The position numbers and the translations under genes were made by a program. The notes under the pieces were generated by a model. The model ran no database searches. It was not told where the DNA came from and saw only the letters and a program-made list of their open reading frames with translations. Shown piece after piece: positions 14,279 through 22,146 of a stretch of DNA of 64,000 nucleotides (positions within the stretch are counted from its first letter, which is position 1; every line of letters starts with the position of its first letter). Source of the stretch: Phycisphaerae bacterium (GTDB lineage: Bacteria > Planctomycetota > Phycisphaerae > UBA1845 > Fen-1342); NCBI GenBank assembly GCA_022072445.1, contig JAJVHV010000031.1, forward strand, positions 1 to 64,000, in the 5' to 3' direction.

Positions 14279-15112
14279 ATGTTGTCAAGACACGACCTGC
14301 TGAATTGGACTACCGGGTTCCTCGTTTGCGCGCTCGATACAGTGGGCCTCGCCAGCGCAGACGGTCCGTATATCAGATTCTTCTTCGATACCGCAGGTTC
14401 GGGCGAACAGGAGGACCGCGGCGCCGGCGACCTTGCTCTCACAAACCCAACGGTCTTCGACGAGGGACGGCTTTACCTGTATGCGCAGTACCTTGTTCCG
14501 CAGGAAACCTGGTTCATTGTCAGCCTCGACTTCGAAGTGACAGGCGGAGCCGTTATCACGGGCTGGAATGTCTTTAACCACTACCTCGACCCTGTCGACC
14601 GTTGGACCGACGTCGGCAACAAAGCGGGCGCGGGTATGACAACCAAGATCGACGACGTCTACATGGCCACTGTCGGCGTCGAACCGGGACTGTTCGTCCC
14701 ACCCAATGACTTTGGAATCGACGATCCAAAGCACTTCCGCGACCATCAGGAAGACCATATCAACGCGTTTGGGAACACACTGGTTGGTTACATCGACGTG
14801 AGTGCTAACGGAAGCGCTTACTCCGAGCTGCGCTTCGGCGTGGGCGCCTTCGGCATCGACTCCAGAGAAGGCGCTTTTGCCAAGCCGATAACCTTCGGTT
14901 TCGGCGACGAGAACGCTGGTCTCTTCGGGAATAGCTACGGCATGCAGAGCCCGATCGCCGACGCGACCATCGTCCCCGAGCCAGCGACGCTCGGGCTGAT
15001 GCTCGTGGCAGCGAGCCGGGTCCGGCGGAGGTCGGGCAGCGGCGCGCGGGCGGTCGGTTGGCGGGCTCCGCTACAGCGAAGGGCTACATTGACAGACTGC
15101 ACCACTGCGTAA
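14279..15112 (+). CDS. PEP-CTERM exported protein (cassette array, member 3)
   Basis: A 277-aa paralogue of the preceding PEP-CTERM protein. The start at 14279 is fixed by GAGGAGGA six bases upstream; a TTG two codons earlier is too close to that site. The leader is MLSRHDLLNWTTGFLVCALD, followed by IRFFFDTAGSGEQEDRGAGD, KHFRDHQED, FGNTLVGYIDV and FGFGDENAGLFGNSYG, then VPEPATLGLMLVAASRVRRR. After the Arg cluster, where such proteins usually stop, it runs on for about 25 extra residues (GSGARAVGWRAPLQ...). That suggests loss of the original stop, or fusion to downstream sequence, which could interfere with exosortase recognition. Confidence 0.75.
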   Translation: MLSRHDLLNWTTGFLVCALDTVGLASADGPYIRFFFDTAGSGEQEDRGAGDLALTNPTVFDEGRLYLYAQYLVPQETWFIVSLDFEVTGGAVITGWNVFNHYLDPVDRWTDVGNKAGAGMTTKIDDVYMATVGVEPGLFVPPNDFGIDDPKHFRDHQEDHINAFGNTLVGYIDVSANGSAYSELRFGVGAFGIDSREGAFAKPITFGFGDENAGLFGNSYGMQSPIADATIVPEPATLGLMLVAASRVRRRSGSGARAVGWRAPLQRRATLTDCTTA

Positions 15113-15658
15113 GGCGGAACGCACCCTCCCCTTCATGACGGTCGTTTGAGGTTGTCGGCCTGACCCCTCCCTGACGGTCGGGGCTCGGCTTGGAGCGCGG
15201 TTGTGGCCGCCGGCGAGTGATGAAGCGAGCACGACGAGTAGCTTGAGCTGCCCTTCACCCAGTATGACTTCGAGCGACGCCCCGCCGCATGCGCCAGCGG
15301 CGGCCCGGTAGCGGAGAATATCGCGCGTGACGGCCCGGTAGCGGAGAATTTCGCGCGTGACGGCCCGGTAGCGGAGACGCGCGTGACGGCCTACGAAACG
15401 GGGTGCCATGCTGAGATCATAAGCAGGGCGCGTGCGGGCCGAGGCGCATGGACGCCTGACGAGCGTCAGCGGCCGAGGTGCGTGTTCGGCCGGGTCGCGT
15501 GGCGGCTGGCGGCCAGGCTCGAGACCGGAGCCGGGTTTGCGGGTACCCTCCCCCCGGCCCCCCCCCTAGAAAGGGAGGGGGAAGTCGAGGGCCCCTCCCT
15601 AAGCAGGAGGGTGAAAATCAGCGGCGGCGGTGAAAGATTGCGACGGCGATCGGCACAT
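15113..15658. other. 546-bp non-coding gap with several repeat families
   Basis: No credible gene was found here. It contains a copy of the dispersed CCCTGACGGTCGSGGCTCGG element (15167-15188), a three-copy 30-bp tandem repeat (15301-15386), and a C-rich/G-rich self-complementary stretch near 15545-15615 (CCCTCC... and ...GGGAGGGGGA, CCCCTCCCT, AGGAGGG) capable of strong hairpins. It precedes the ECF sigma operon, whose promoter must lie in or near it. Confidence 0.6.
15301..15386 (+). repeat. Three-copy 30-bp tandem repeat
   Basis: Units at 15301-15330, 15331-15360 and a 26-bp shortened unit at 15361-15386. Each begins CGGCCCGGTAGCGGAGA and ends CGCGCGTGA; the first two differ at one base. 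There are no spacers, so it is not a CRISPR array. Confidence 0.85.
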
Positions 15659-16279
15659 ATGGGCGTGCTGTCAACCAGCGGGTCGGCGGCGCCTGCGTGG
15701 CGGAGGCCCGTGCAAACGAACTCGACGGCGGCGACGAGCGACGTGAGTCCAACGCCGATCAAGACGCCGGCCGTGGAGCTGGCAGCGGATCGCGTGATCG
15801 CGGCTCACCAGGAGCGGATCGCGCGGCTGTGTTATCGGCTGCTGGGATGGCGCGGCGAGGTTGACGACGTGGTGCAGGACGTGTTTGTGACAGCCCTGAT
15901 GCGCTGGAATTCGTTTCGCGGCGAGGCGGCGCTCTCCACCTGGTTGGCGGGCATCGCGATCAACCGCTGCCGGGCGGAGCGCCGGCGAAGCTGGTGGCGG
16001 CGGCCGCGCGGGGAGCCGGACGTTGATCGGCCCGGCGCGTCGAGCGAGCCGGGCAAGCTCGCGGCGGAGCGCGAGTCCGCGCTGGCCGTGCAGACGGCGA
16101 TTCGGCGGCTGCCGCAGCCGCTGCGCGAGGTTGTGGTGCTGCGGATTTTCGAGCAGATGCCGGCGCGGGCGGTCGCAGAGCTTCTCGGACTCACGACCAA
16201 CGCCGTCGATCTGCGGCTGAACCGCGCGAAAGCGAAGCTGCGCGCGTTGCTGGGCGAACTGGAGCAGGAACACACGTGA
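15659..16279 (+). CDS. ECF-type RNA polymerase sigma factor
   Basis: A 206-aa protein with sigma-70 region 2 (residues ~43-110: IARLCYRLLGWRGEVDDVVQ, DVFVTALMRWNSFRGEAALS, TWLAGIAINRCRAERRR) and region 4 (residues ~145-200: RRLPQPLREVVVLRIFEQMP, ARAVAELLGLTTNAVDLRLN, RAKAKLRALL). Regions 1 and 3 are absent, as expected for ECF factors. The ATG at 15659 gives the best fit; the frame stays open upstream through repeat DNA. Its stop overlaps the GTG of the next gene by 4 bases (GTGA), so it is translationally coupled to a membrane protein that is a candidate anti-sigma factor. Confidence 0.88.
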   Translation: MGVLSTSGSAAPAWRRPVQTNSTAATSDVSPTPIKTPAVELAADRVIAAHQERIARLCYRLLGWRGEVDDVVQDVFVTALMRWNSFRGEAALSTWLAGIAINRCRAERRRSWWRRPRGEPDVDRPGASSEPGKLAAERESALAVQTAIRRLPQPLREVVVLRIFEQMPARAVAELLGLTTNAVDLRLNRAKAKLRALLGELEQEHT

Positions 16280-16851
16280 CTGACCGCCGACTGGAAGAGT
16301 TGCTGCAGCGCGCGGACGAAGCGTCTGACGTGCCGCGGCTGAGGGAACAGCTTGCAGGGCGCGTCGTCGCGCGCGTCGCGCAGCTGAGGCGACGGCGAGA
16401 CCAACTGACCGCGTCCGTCGCGTGCCTGGCGCTCCTGATCGCCGTGATGCTGCTGATGTATCCGCGTGTGCCGCGTGCCGTGCCGCCGGCGAGCGTGGGG
16501 ACACTTGCCGCGCTGGCCGGGCTCGATCCTGAGCTGGCGCGGCTGCGGTCGGACGTCGACGCGCGACTGGCATTTGTCGCGGCGCTGCGACAGCGCGCGT
16601 CGGAACGGGCCGAGGCGGCGCGTCGCCGCACGGTGCTCGAGCCGCGGCGGCTGGCGTTGCTGGCGGCGGAGCGCGGCGAGACGGAGGCGGCGTTCCGATT
16701 CGTGTATCAGGCCGCGGCGATCGAGAACGACCCGCAGCGGCGCTCGGCGGCGATCGAGCTCTACCGCCTGGCCGTGCGACTATTTCCGGAGACGGCGGCG
16801 GCGTCGCAGGCCGCCGCTCGACTGAGCGAACTTGCACCAACGGGAGCCTGA
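16276..16851 (+). CDS. Single-span membrane protein, candidate anti-sigma factor
   Basis: A 191-aa protein starting at GTG 16276 and overlapping the sigma gene by 4 bases. Residues 1-45 are charged and cytoplasm-like (DRRLEELLQRADEASDVPRL). Residues ~48-65 form one membrane span (VACLALLIAVMLLMY). The rest is helical and Arg/Ala-rich, ending in a TPR-like helical pair (AFRFVYQAAAIENDPQRRSA, IELYRLAVRLFPETAAASQA). The position and single span fit an anti-sigma factor, but there is no clear zinc-binding HxxxCxxC motif, so the role is inference. Two bases separate it from the next gene. Confidence 0.65.
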   Translation: MTDRRLEELLQRADEASDVPRLREQLAGRVVARVAQLRRRRDQLTASVACLALLIAVMLLMYPRVPRAVPPASVGTLAALAGLDPELARLRSDVDARLAFVAALRQRASERAEAARRRTVLEPRRLALLAAERGETEAAFRFVYQAAAIENDPQRRSAAIELYRLAVRLFPETAAASQAAARLSELAPTGA

Positions 16852-16853
16852 CC

Positions 16854-18017
16854 ATGTCACCCAACCACGGATTCGCCGCGTATCTCATCGCCTTGCTGAC
16901 GTCAATTGTGCGTCCAACGGTGCAGGACTCTCCGCCTCCGCCAGCGTTTGAGCCGGAGGGGCGCTGGTCCAAGACGTGTGTGCTGCGTGTGCGGACTGAT
17001 CCGGCGTGCTTGGAGGTGAACCCGGGCACGGTGCAGGCGCTGCTGAACAGCGACGCGGTGTTTGACGCGGCGCTGCGCGAGGCGTTTGGCGTCGATGCGC
17101 GGCAGCGCGACCTGTTTGGATCGGACCTCGGAGACCTGGGTCTGGGTTCGCAAGATGAAGGCGAGCTGGTGATCCGGTTGGATATCAATGGGCCGTACCC
17201 TGTCGCCGCCGACGCGCGGCAGCGGATCGAACGATTTCCGGTCCTGATGGCGGAGAAGCTCCAGACGGCGCTGGTGCAGATGAGTCGCTGGGGGGAGGAG
17301 CGCTACCTGGGGCGGCTGAAGCGCGCCAAGCGCGATTTCGACGTCGCGAACGCGGCGTTGAACGGGCGTATGCACGAGCGGCGCGAACTGAGCGAAAAGA
17401 CGCAGTCGCCGCTGCCCTCGCGCGAGGCGCTGCTCGGACAGCTTCAGTCGCTGGATGAGCAGCATCGAACCCTTCAATTGGAGCTGGCCGCCTCGCAGGC
17501 GGCGGCCCGCGCACTGGAGGATCAGATCGGCGAGGCGCGGAAGCGGGCGACGAGTCAGCGGACGGGCATGCTCGATGAGCTGGAGCAGATTGTCTCGATT
17601 CGGCAAATGGAGATGGCGCGGATCGAGACCCTCGCCAAGGCGCAGCAGGCGTCGGAGGGGGACATCTTAAAGGTGCGCGAGGCGCTGGCACAGGCACGCG
17701 TGCAGCTCGAGTCGGCGCGGGCGGATGCGAACGCGCTTAGTGGCGACGTGGTCGGCGCGCTGGCACGGCAATTGGCGGAGAACGCGGTCGGTCAGGCTGA
17801 GCTCCTGGCGCGGCGCCAGTTTATTGAAGGGCAGATCAAGTCGTTGCGCAGTCCGGAATTGCTCGACATTGCGTCGGCGACTGAGGCGGCGGAGCGGGCG
17901 CTTCAGGAGGCGGCCGCAGCCGTGAGCGACGCGCGGCAGCGGCTTGACGCGATCGTTCGCGCGGAGAGCTTCGCGGCGCCGCGCGTGGAGCTGCTGGGGG
18001 CGGCGAAGACGGAATGA
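16854..18017 (+). CDS. Coiled-coil protein of unknown function (ECF operon, third gene)
   Basis: A 387-aa protein. The start (MSPNHGFAAYLIALLTSIVR) is mildly hydrophobic and may be an export signal. Residues ~40-120 form a compact alpha/beta region. Residues ~140-370 form long heptad-rich coiled coils rich in Ala, Glu, Arg and Gln (SREALLGQLQSLDEQHRTLQ, LELAASQAAARALEDQIGEA, ALQEAAAAVSDARQRLD). Wzz/GumC-type chain-length proteins and periplasmic adaptors have similar coils, but no Wzz hydrophobic pair is present. It follows the membrane protein by 2 bases and so belongs to the ECF sigma operon, possibly sensing the envelope. No function is assigned. Confidence 0.65.
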   Translation: MSPNHGFAAYLIALLTSIVRPTVQDSPPPPAFEPEGRWSKTCVLRVRTDPACLEVNPGTVQALLNSDAVFDAALREAFGVDARQRDLFGSDLGDLGLGSQDEGELVIRLDINGPYPVAADARQRIERFPVLMAEKLQTALVQMSRWGEERYLGRLKRAKRDFDVANAALNGRMHERRELSEKTQSPLPSREALLGQLQSLDEQHRTLQLELAASQAAARALEDQIGEARKRATSQRTGMLDELEQIVSIRQMEMARIETLAKAQQASEGDILKVREALAQARVQLESARADANALSGDVVGALARQLAENAVGQAELLARRQFIEGQIKSLRSPELLDIASATEAAERALQEAAAAVSDARQRLDAIVRAESFAAPRVELLGAAKTE

Positions 18018-18090
18018 CGAATGCAGAATGAAGAATGCAGAATGCAGAGCGGCGCGCGATATTGGCGAGCCACAGCCGAGGGCGGCTGTG
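18018..18090 (+). repeat. Composite repeat: AATGCAGAATGAAG core plus CACAGCCG palindrome
   Basis: Positions 18023-18050 repeat the core seen at 2595-2720 (AATGCAGAATGAAGAATGC). Positions 18071-18090 are the perfect palindrome CACAGCCGAGGGCGGCTGTG (8-bp arms, 4-base loop). It lies between the convergent stops at 18017 and 18091; the rhamnosidase stop codon begins at the very next base. It may act as a shared 3' hairpin. Confidence 0.8.
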
Positions 18091-21000
18091 CTACGTTGGC
18101 GCCTGCGCGACCGTGGCGTGCGGAATCGTGAAGCGGTAGCTGCCGCCGCCGATTTCGCAGCGGACGCGGCGCAGCGCGTCGGCCGCGGCGCGGTCGAGCA
18201 CTCGGACTCCGGCGCGGCCGGCCAGCGGCTGATCCCCTTCGCGCACGCCGGCGGCGTCGGTCGTCGGCAGGACGATTTCGCCGACGACGCCGGGCGGAAT
18301 CGAGACGTCGAGCGTCATGTCGTCTCCGCCGGCCGCATCGTTGAGCCGCCAGCTCACCGAGATCGGTCCGCGGATGGAGCGATGTGTGCCGCGCGCCCAG
18401 CGCAGGCCGCCGCCCGGCTCGGGCCGGATGATGACGCGGGCAAATCCTGGTGCGGCGGGGTCGGGGTTGATGCCGAGAATAGTGCGATACATCCACTCGC
18501 CGACCGAGCCGAGCGCGTAGTGCGCGAACGAGTTCATGCCCGGGTCCTGGAATCCGCGGCCCTCGACGAAGCCGTCCCAGCGCTCCCAGATGGTCGTCGC
18601 GCCGTGGTCGATGGCGTAGCCCCACGACGGCATGGTGCGCTTCATAATCAGGCGATAAGCCTCGTCGCTGCGGCCGGCGCGGGTCAGCTCGTTCATCAGG
18701 CAGATGGTGCTGTGAAAGCCGGTCGAGATGTGCCCGTCGTAGCGCTCGAAGCAGCGGATCATGCGCTCGACAGCCGCAGCGCGCAGCGACTCGGGCAGCA
18801 GGTCGAAGTTCAGCGCGATGGCGTAGCCGGCCTGCGTGTCGCCGAGGATTTCGCCATCGGGCTTGACATACGCGGCGTTGAAAGCTGTGCGAATGTCGGC
18901 AGCGAGCTTGGCGTATTTCTGTTCGTCATGAGCGCGGCCGAGCGCGCCGGCCATCTTCGCGACGAGCTCCGTGGAGCGGGCGAAGAAGGCCGTGGCGAAC
19001 GCGTCTTTGGGCATTTCGGCGCCCTGGGAGGGCAGGCCGGCGACCTTGAGCGTGTCGGCGTTCAGCCAGTCGCCGTAGTCGTTGTGCCGCTCGTTCTTCC
19101 AGAGCAGGTCGGGATTCTTCGCGTGAATCCAGTCGACCCAGCGGCGGGCCGAGTCGAAGTGCTGTTCGAGGAGCCGGCGGTCTCCGTAGTTCACGTATTG
19201 AACCCAGGGCACGAAAACGCCGGCATCGCCCCAGGCTGGAACGCCGCAGAATCTACCGCCCTCGCGGTAGGGCTGTGGGGCGAAATCGGGGTAGCGGCCG
19301 TCGGCGAGTTGCGCGTCGCGAACATCCTGGAGCCACTTGGTGAAGAAGGCGGCCATGTCCATGTTGAAGCAGCCGGTCTGGGCGAAGGCCAGGATGTCGC
19401 CCATCCAGCCCATGCGCTCGTCACGTTGCGGGCAGTCGGTGGGCGTGCTGTGCAGGTTGGCGCGCTGCGTCCAGAGGATGTTGCGCCAGAGGTGATTGAG
19501 CAGCGGGTCGGAACACTCGAAATCGCCGACCAGCGGCGCGGCGGAGTTCACGCAGATTCCGACGACGTCGCTGGGGCGCGGGGCGCTGCGTGCCCCGCTG
19601 ATCTCGACGTAGCGGAAGCCGTGGTAAGTGAAGCGCGGCTCGAAGGTGTAGACTCCGCCGACGACGGCCCGGTCGCGTCCGCGCTCGCCCTGCTGCGGCA
19701 TGCCGGGGTAGTAGGTGTCGGTCTGTGCGGCGCCGCGCAGATTGTCGGTGTAGATCGTGCCGTCGGGATTGAGCACTTCGGCGTAGCGCAGGCGGACTTT
19801 GTCGCCCGCGGTGGCCACGACGCTGATGTGGCACCAGCCGACCATGTTCTGTCCCAGGTCGAAAACGAAGACCTTCGGTTTGGGCTCCAGGCGCGCGACA
19901 GGCGAGACCCTGGCGGCGGCGGTGATCGGCTCGTTCGATTGCGAGACCAGGCGTGCCGCGGGCCGCTCGAACACGCGGACGGGCGTCCAGGCCGCCGCGT
20001 CGTATCCGGCCTGGCTCCACGCTCCCAGTTCGCGCTCGGCGTCGTAGGTCTCGCCGTCGAGCAGGTCGTTCGCGCGGATCGGGCCGTTGAGCGTGCTCTT
20101 CCAGCCGGCGTTTGAAGCGAGCATCAGCACGCGGCCGTCGGTCAGCTCGACTTCGAGCTGCGCGAGCAGTTGCGGCTGACGGCCGTAGATGCCGCGCAGG
20201 CGTTTCTGCGGGTCGAGGCCGATCAGGCCGATTTCGCCGGCGTACCAGCCGTCGCCGAGAATGGCGCCGACGGCGTTGGAGCCGCGTTTGACCAGCGCGG
20301 TGACGTCGTAGGTCTGGTACTGCACGCGCTGGGTGTAGTCGGTCCACTCCGGCGCGAGGACGCGCTGCCCGACGCGGCTGCCGTTGATGTACATCTCGTA
20401 GAGGCCCAGCGCGCTGGCGTAGAGCGTGGCGCGGCGCACCTCGCCGTCGAGCGCGAAGTCACTACGGAGATAGGGGGCTGGGCGCGGCTCGAAGCCGGCG
20501 GCACGGTGGCTGTTCAAGTCACCGTCAACGAGGTGGCGGGCTGACCAGGCGTTGCGTTCGAGCGTGTCGGGCGCGGACTTGCCGTCGTCGCCGCGAAGCT
20601 GCCCGGGGAGTACGGTTTTGCCTGCGGCGGCGTTGCTGCCGCCGGCGAGGACTTCGAGTTCCGCCAGGGCGAAGCCGAATTTCCCCGTCGACTGCTCCCG
20701 CAGGCGCGTCACGGTCAAACGGACGAAGCGGGCCGGCACCGGCGTCGCGGTCGTCAAGACAAGTGGCGCCTCGCCGGGACTATTGACATCTGCTGCGGTG
20801 CGGTCGGCGAAGCTGCGCGGCGCGGCGAAGGCCGGGTCGTCGGCGACGTCGATCCGGAAGCGCAGCGGAAAAAGAAAGCCGGGCGCGTCTTCCTTCCAGT
20901 CGAAGGGCCGCGCGGGGTGCAGTCGGATCGCGTCGATCGCAGCGGGCTGTCCCAGGTCGATCGTGACGGTTTTCTCCACATCCGGCGCGTCCGCCAATTG

Positions 21001-21525
21001 CGAGTGATATCCGTTGTGCGCGGGCCTGATGTCCGGCAGCGAGGTGGCATCGCCGATCCAGTCGGCCTTCCAATCCGCGGGATCGAGCAGGCCCATGGTC
21101 CATGACGCGGGCTCGCTCCAAGCCGTCGGTGCGGCGTCGGGCGCGGGTCGTCCGTCGGTGTCGAGCGCGTCGAGCCAGGCGCGCACTTTCCAGAACGCGC
21201 GGGCGCGCGCGGCGAGCGGTTTGCCGGCGTAGACGATCTGGATCGACTCGCCGGATTCGACCCGCCCGCTGTCCCACAGGTCGCCGGTGTCGGCGGCGAG
21301 CGTCTCGGGCGAGCTGGCGACCAGCAACTGATACGCGCGCGCGCGTACGCCGCGGCGGCCGTCTTCGACCTGCCAGAAGAGGCGAGGTTGCTGCACGTCA
21401 ATGCCGAGTGGATTGACGAGATACTCGCAGCGCAGCGCGACGACCCGCCCGGTCAGGGCGTTGGGTTGGGCATCCTGGAACATGGGGTGTGCCGCGATCA
21501 TGAGCGCCAGAAACGTGATGAGCAT
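18091..21525 (-). CDS. Alpha-L-rhamnosidase, glycoside hydrolase family 78
   Basis: A 1144-aa exported enzyme. A short hydrophobic leader (MLITFLALMIAAHPMFQ) is followed by the GH78 order. First come N-terminal beta domains (LRCEYLVNPLGIDVQQPRLF; DWKADWIGD), then a carbohydrate-binding D domain (YINGSRVGQRVLAPEWTDY; GDGWYAGEIG). The (alpha/alpha)6 catalytic domain contains TDCPQRDERMGWMGD (residues 696-710) with the conserved acids, and later WGDAGVFVPW. A C-terminal beta domain (PGFARVIIRPEPGGGLRWAR) closes it. It releases terminal L-rhamnose from polysaccharides or glycosides. The length is within the range of planctomycete GH78. About 275 residues in there is an extra discoidin-like insert (KTVTIDLGQPAAIDAIRLHP). 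It ends TVAQAPT with TAG abutting a palindromic repeat. Confidence 0.92.
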   Translation of the reverse strand: MLITFLALMIAAHPMFQDAQPNALTGRVVALRCEYLVNPLGIDVQQPRLFWQVEDGRRGVRARAYQLLVASSPETLAADTGDLWDSGRVESGESIQIVYAGKPLAARARAFWKVRAWLDALDTDGRPAPDAAPTAWSEPASWTMGLLDPADWKADWIGDATSLPDIRPAHNGYHSQLADAPDVEKTVTIDLGQPAAIDAIRLHPARPFDWKEDAPGFLFPLRFRIDVADDPAFAAPRSFADRTAADVNSPGEAPLVLTTATPVPARFVRLTVTRLREQSTGKFGFALAELEVLAGGSNAAAGKTVLPGQLRGDDGKSAPDTLERNAWSARHLVDGDLNSHRAAGFEPRPAPYLRSDFALDGEVRRATLYASALGLYEMYINGSRVGQRVLAPEWTDYTQRVQYQTYDVTALVKRGSNAVGAILGDGWYAGEIGLIGLDPQKRLRGIYGRQPQLLAQLEVELTDGRVLMLASNAGWKSTLNGPIRANDLLDGETYDAERELGAWSQAGYDAAAWTPVRVFERPAARLVSQSNEPITAAARVSPVARLEPKPKVFVFDLGQNMVGWCHISVVATAGDKVRLRYAEVLNPDGTIYTDNLRGAAQTDTYYPGMPQQGERGRDRAVVGGVYTFEPRFTYHGFRYVEISGARSAPRPSDVVGICVNSAAPLVGDFECSDPLLNHLWRNILWTQRANLHSTPTDCPQRDERMGWMGDILAFAQTGCFNMDMAAFFTKWLQDVRDAQLADGRYPDFAPQPYREGGRFCGVPAWGDAGVFVPWVQYVNYGDRRLLEQHFDSARRWVDWIHAKNPDLLWKNERHNDYGDWLNADTLKVAGLPSQGAEMPKDAFATAFFARSTELVAKMAGALGRAHDEQKYAKLAADIRTAFNAAYVKPDGEILGDTQAGYAIALNFDLLPESLRAAAVERMIRCFERYDGHISTGFHSTICLMNELTRAGRSDEAYRLIMKRTMPSWGYAIDHGATTIWERWDGFVEGRGFQDPGMNSFAHYALGSVGEWMYRTILGINPDPAAPGFARVIIRPEPGGGLRWARGTHRSIRGPISVSWRLNDAAGGDDMTLDVSIPPGVVGEIVLPTTDAAGVREGDQPLAGRAGVRVLDRAAADALRRVRCEIGGGSYRFTIPHATVAQAPT

Positions 21526-21663
21526 TGGAGATCCATCGCGTTGAATGTCGATTGGCGAAGAGCGAATAACGAATTGGCATGCGCTGGGCGTCGGGCGACA
21601 CGCACCGGGCCGATCGCGCCGCGCTACCAGCGGGCAGTGTACCGTGCGTTGCGGCGAGGGGCA

Positions 21664-22092
21664 CTAGCGGCCGGCGTCGCCGGCGCCTCGGTCGATGGAA
21701 TAGAGGAACCAGCGCACGTTGGCGGCGGTTCCGCGCGGTGTCTGACGGACGAAGTAGACCGTCCAGCGTGAACCGTCGGACATCTCCAGTTCGTGATAAT
21801 GCCGGCGAAGGTAGAGCTGGCCTTTTGCGCTTCCTCCTTCGCGCGACGACTGCTTCCAGGCCGCGCGCCTGCGGATCACGTCGTAGCGCACGCCGCGCCA
21901 GAAGAACGCGCCGGGCAGACCCGGCTCGCCGCGTCCCATGGCGTGCGTGTCGGTCTCCCCGCCGACGGCACTTAACGGCTCGCTCACGAATTCGGTCAAT
22001 TGCGCCACGCCTCGCAGCGTAGTCTCTCCGTGGCCACGCCTTGTAGCGTGAGCCCTCTGTGGCCACGCCCCGGACAGGGTGCGGTCCAGCAT
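21664..22092 (-). CDS. DUF6504-like small protein
   Basis: Up to 142 aa. The conserved part (LTEFVSEPLSA, then GAFFWRGVRYDVIRRRAAWK, YLRRHYHELEMSDGSRWTVY, FVRQTPRG) matches the DUF6504 pattern, a small soluble domain often found near the DinB/ImuB DNA-repair genes in other phyla; no such gene is adjacent here. The first ~28 residues from the ATG at 22092 are encoded by short direct repeats (22003-22079), so the true start may be the GTG at 22006-22008 (114 aa). Neither start has a good ribosome-binding site. The function is unknown. Confidence 0.6.
   Translation of the reverse strand: MLDRTLSGAWPQRAHATRRGHGETTLRGVAQLTEFVSEPLSAVGGETDTHAMGRGEPGLPGAFFWRGVRYDVIRRRAAWKQSSREGGSAKGQLYLRRHYHELEMSDGSRWTVYFVRQTPRGTAANVRWFLYSIDRGAGDAGR
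22003..22079 (+). repeat. Short direct repeats GTGGCCACGCC
   Basis: About two and a half units of roughly 30 bases: CCACGCCTCGCAGCGTAG, then GTGGCCACGCCTTGTAGCGT, then GTGGCCACGCCCCGG. The GTGGCCAC core is itself palindromic. It occupies the divergent gap between the DUF6504-like gene and aceE, where both promoters should lie. Confidence 0.65.
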
Positions 22093-22146
22093 AGCGGAAG
22101 CGGGGCGCAGTTGACGAACTTCCGCCAGCGACTACGCTCTTGCACC

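Noticed and set aside
15301-15386. Possible CRISPR array
   Set aside because: The units are directly abutting without spacers and no cas gene is present; the same applies to the tandem arrays at 52693 and 61077.
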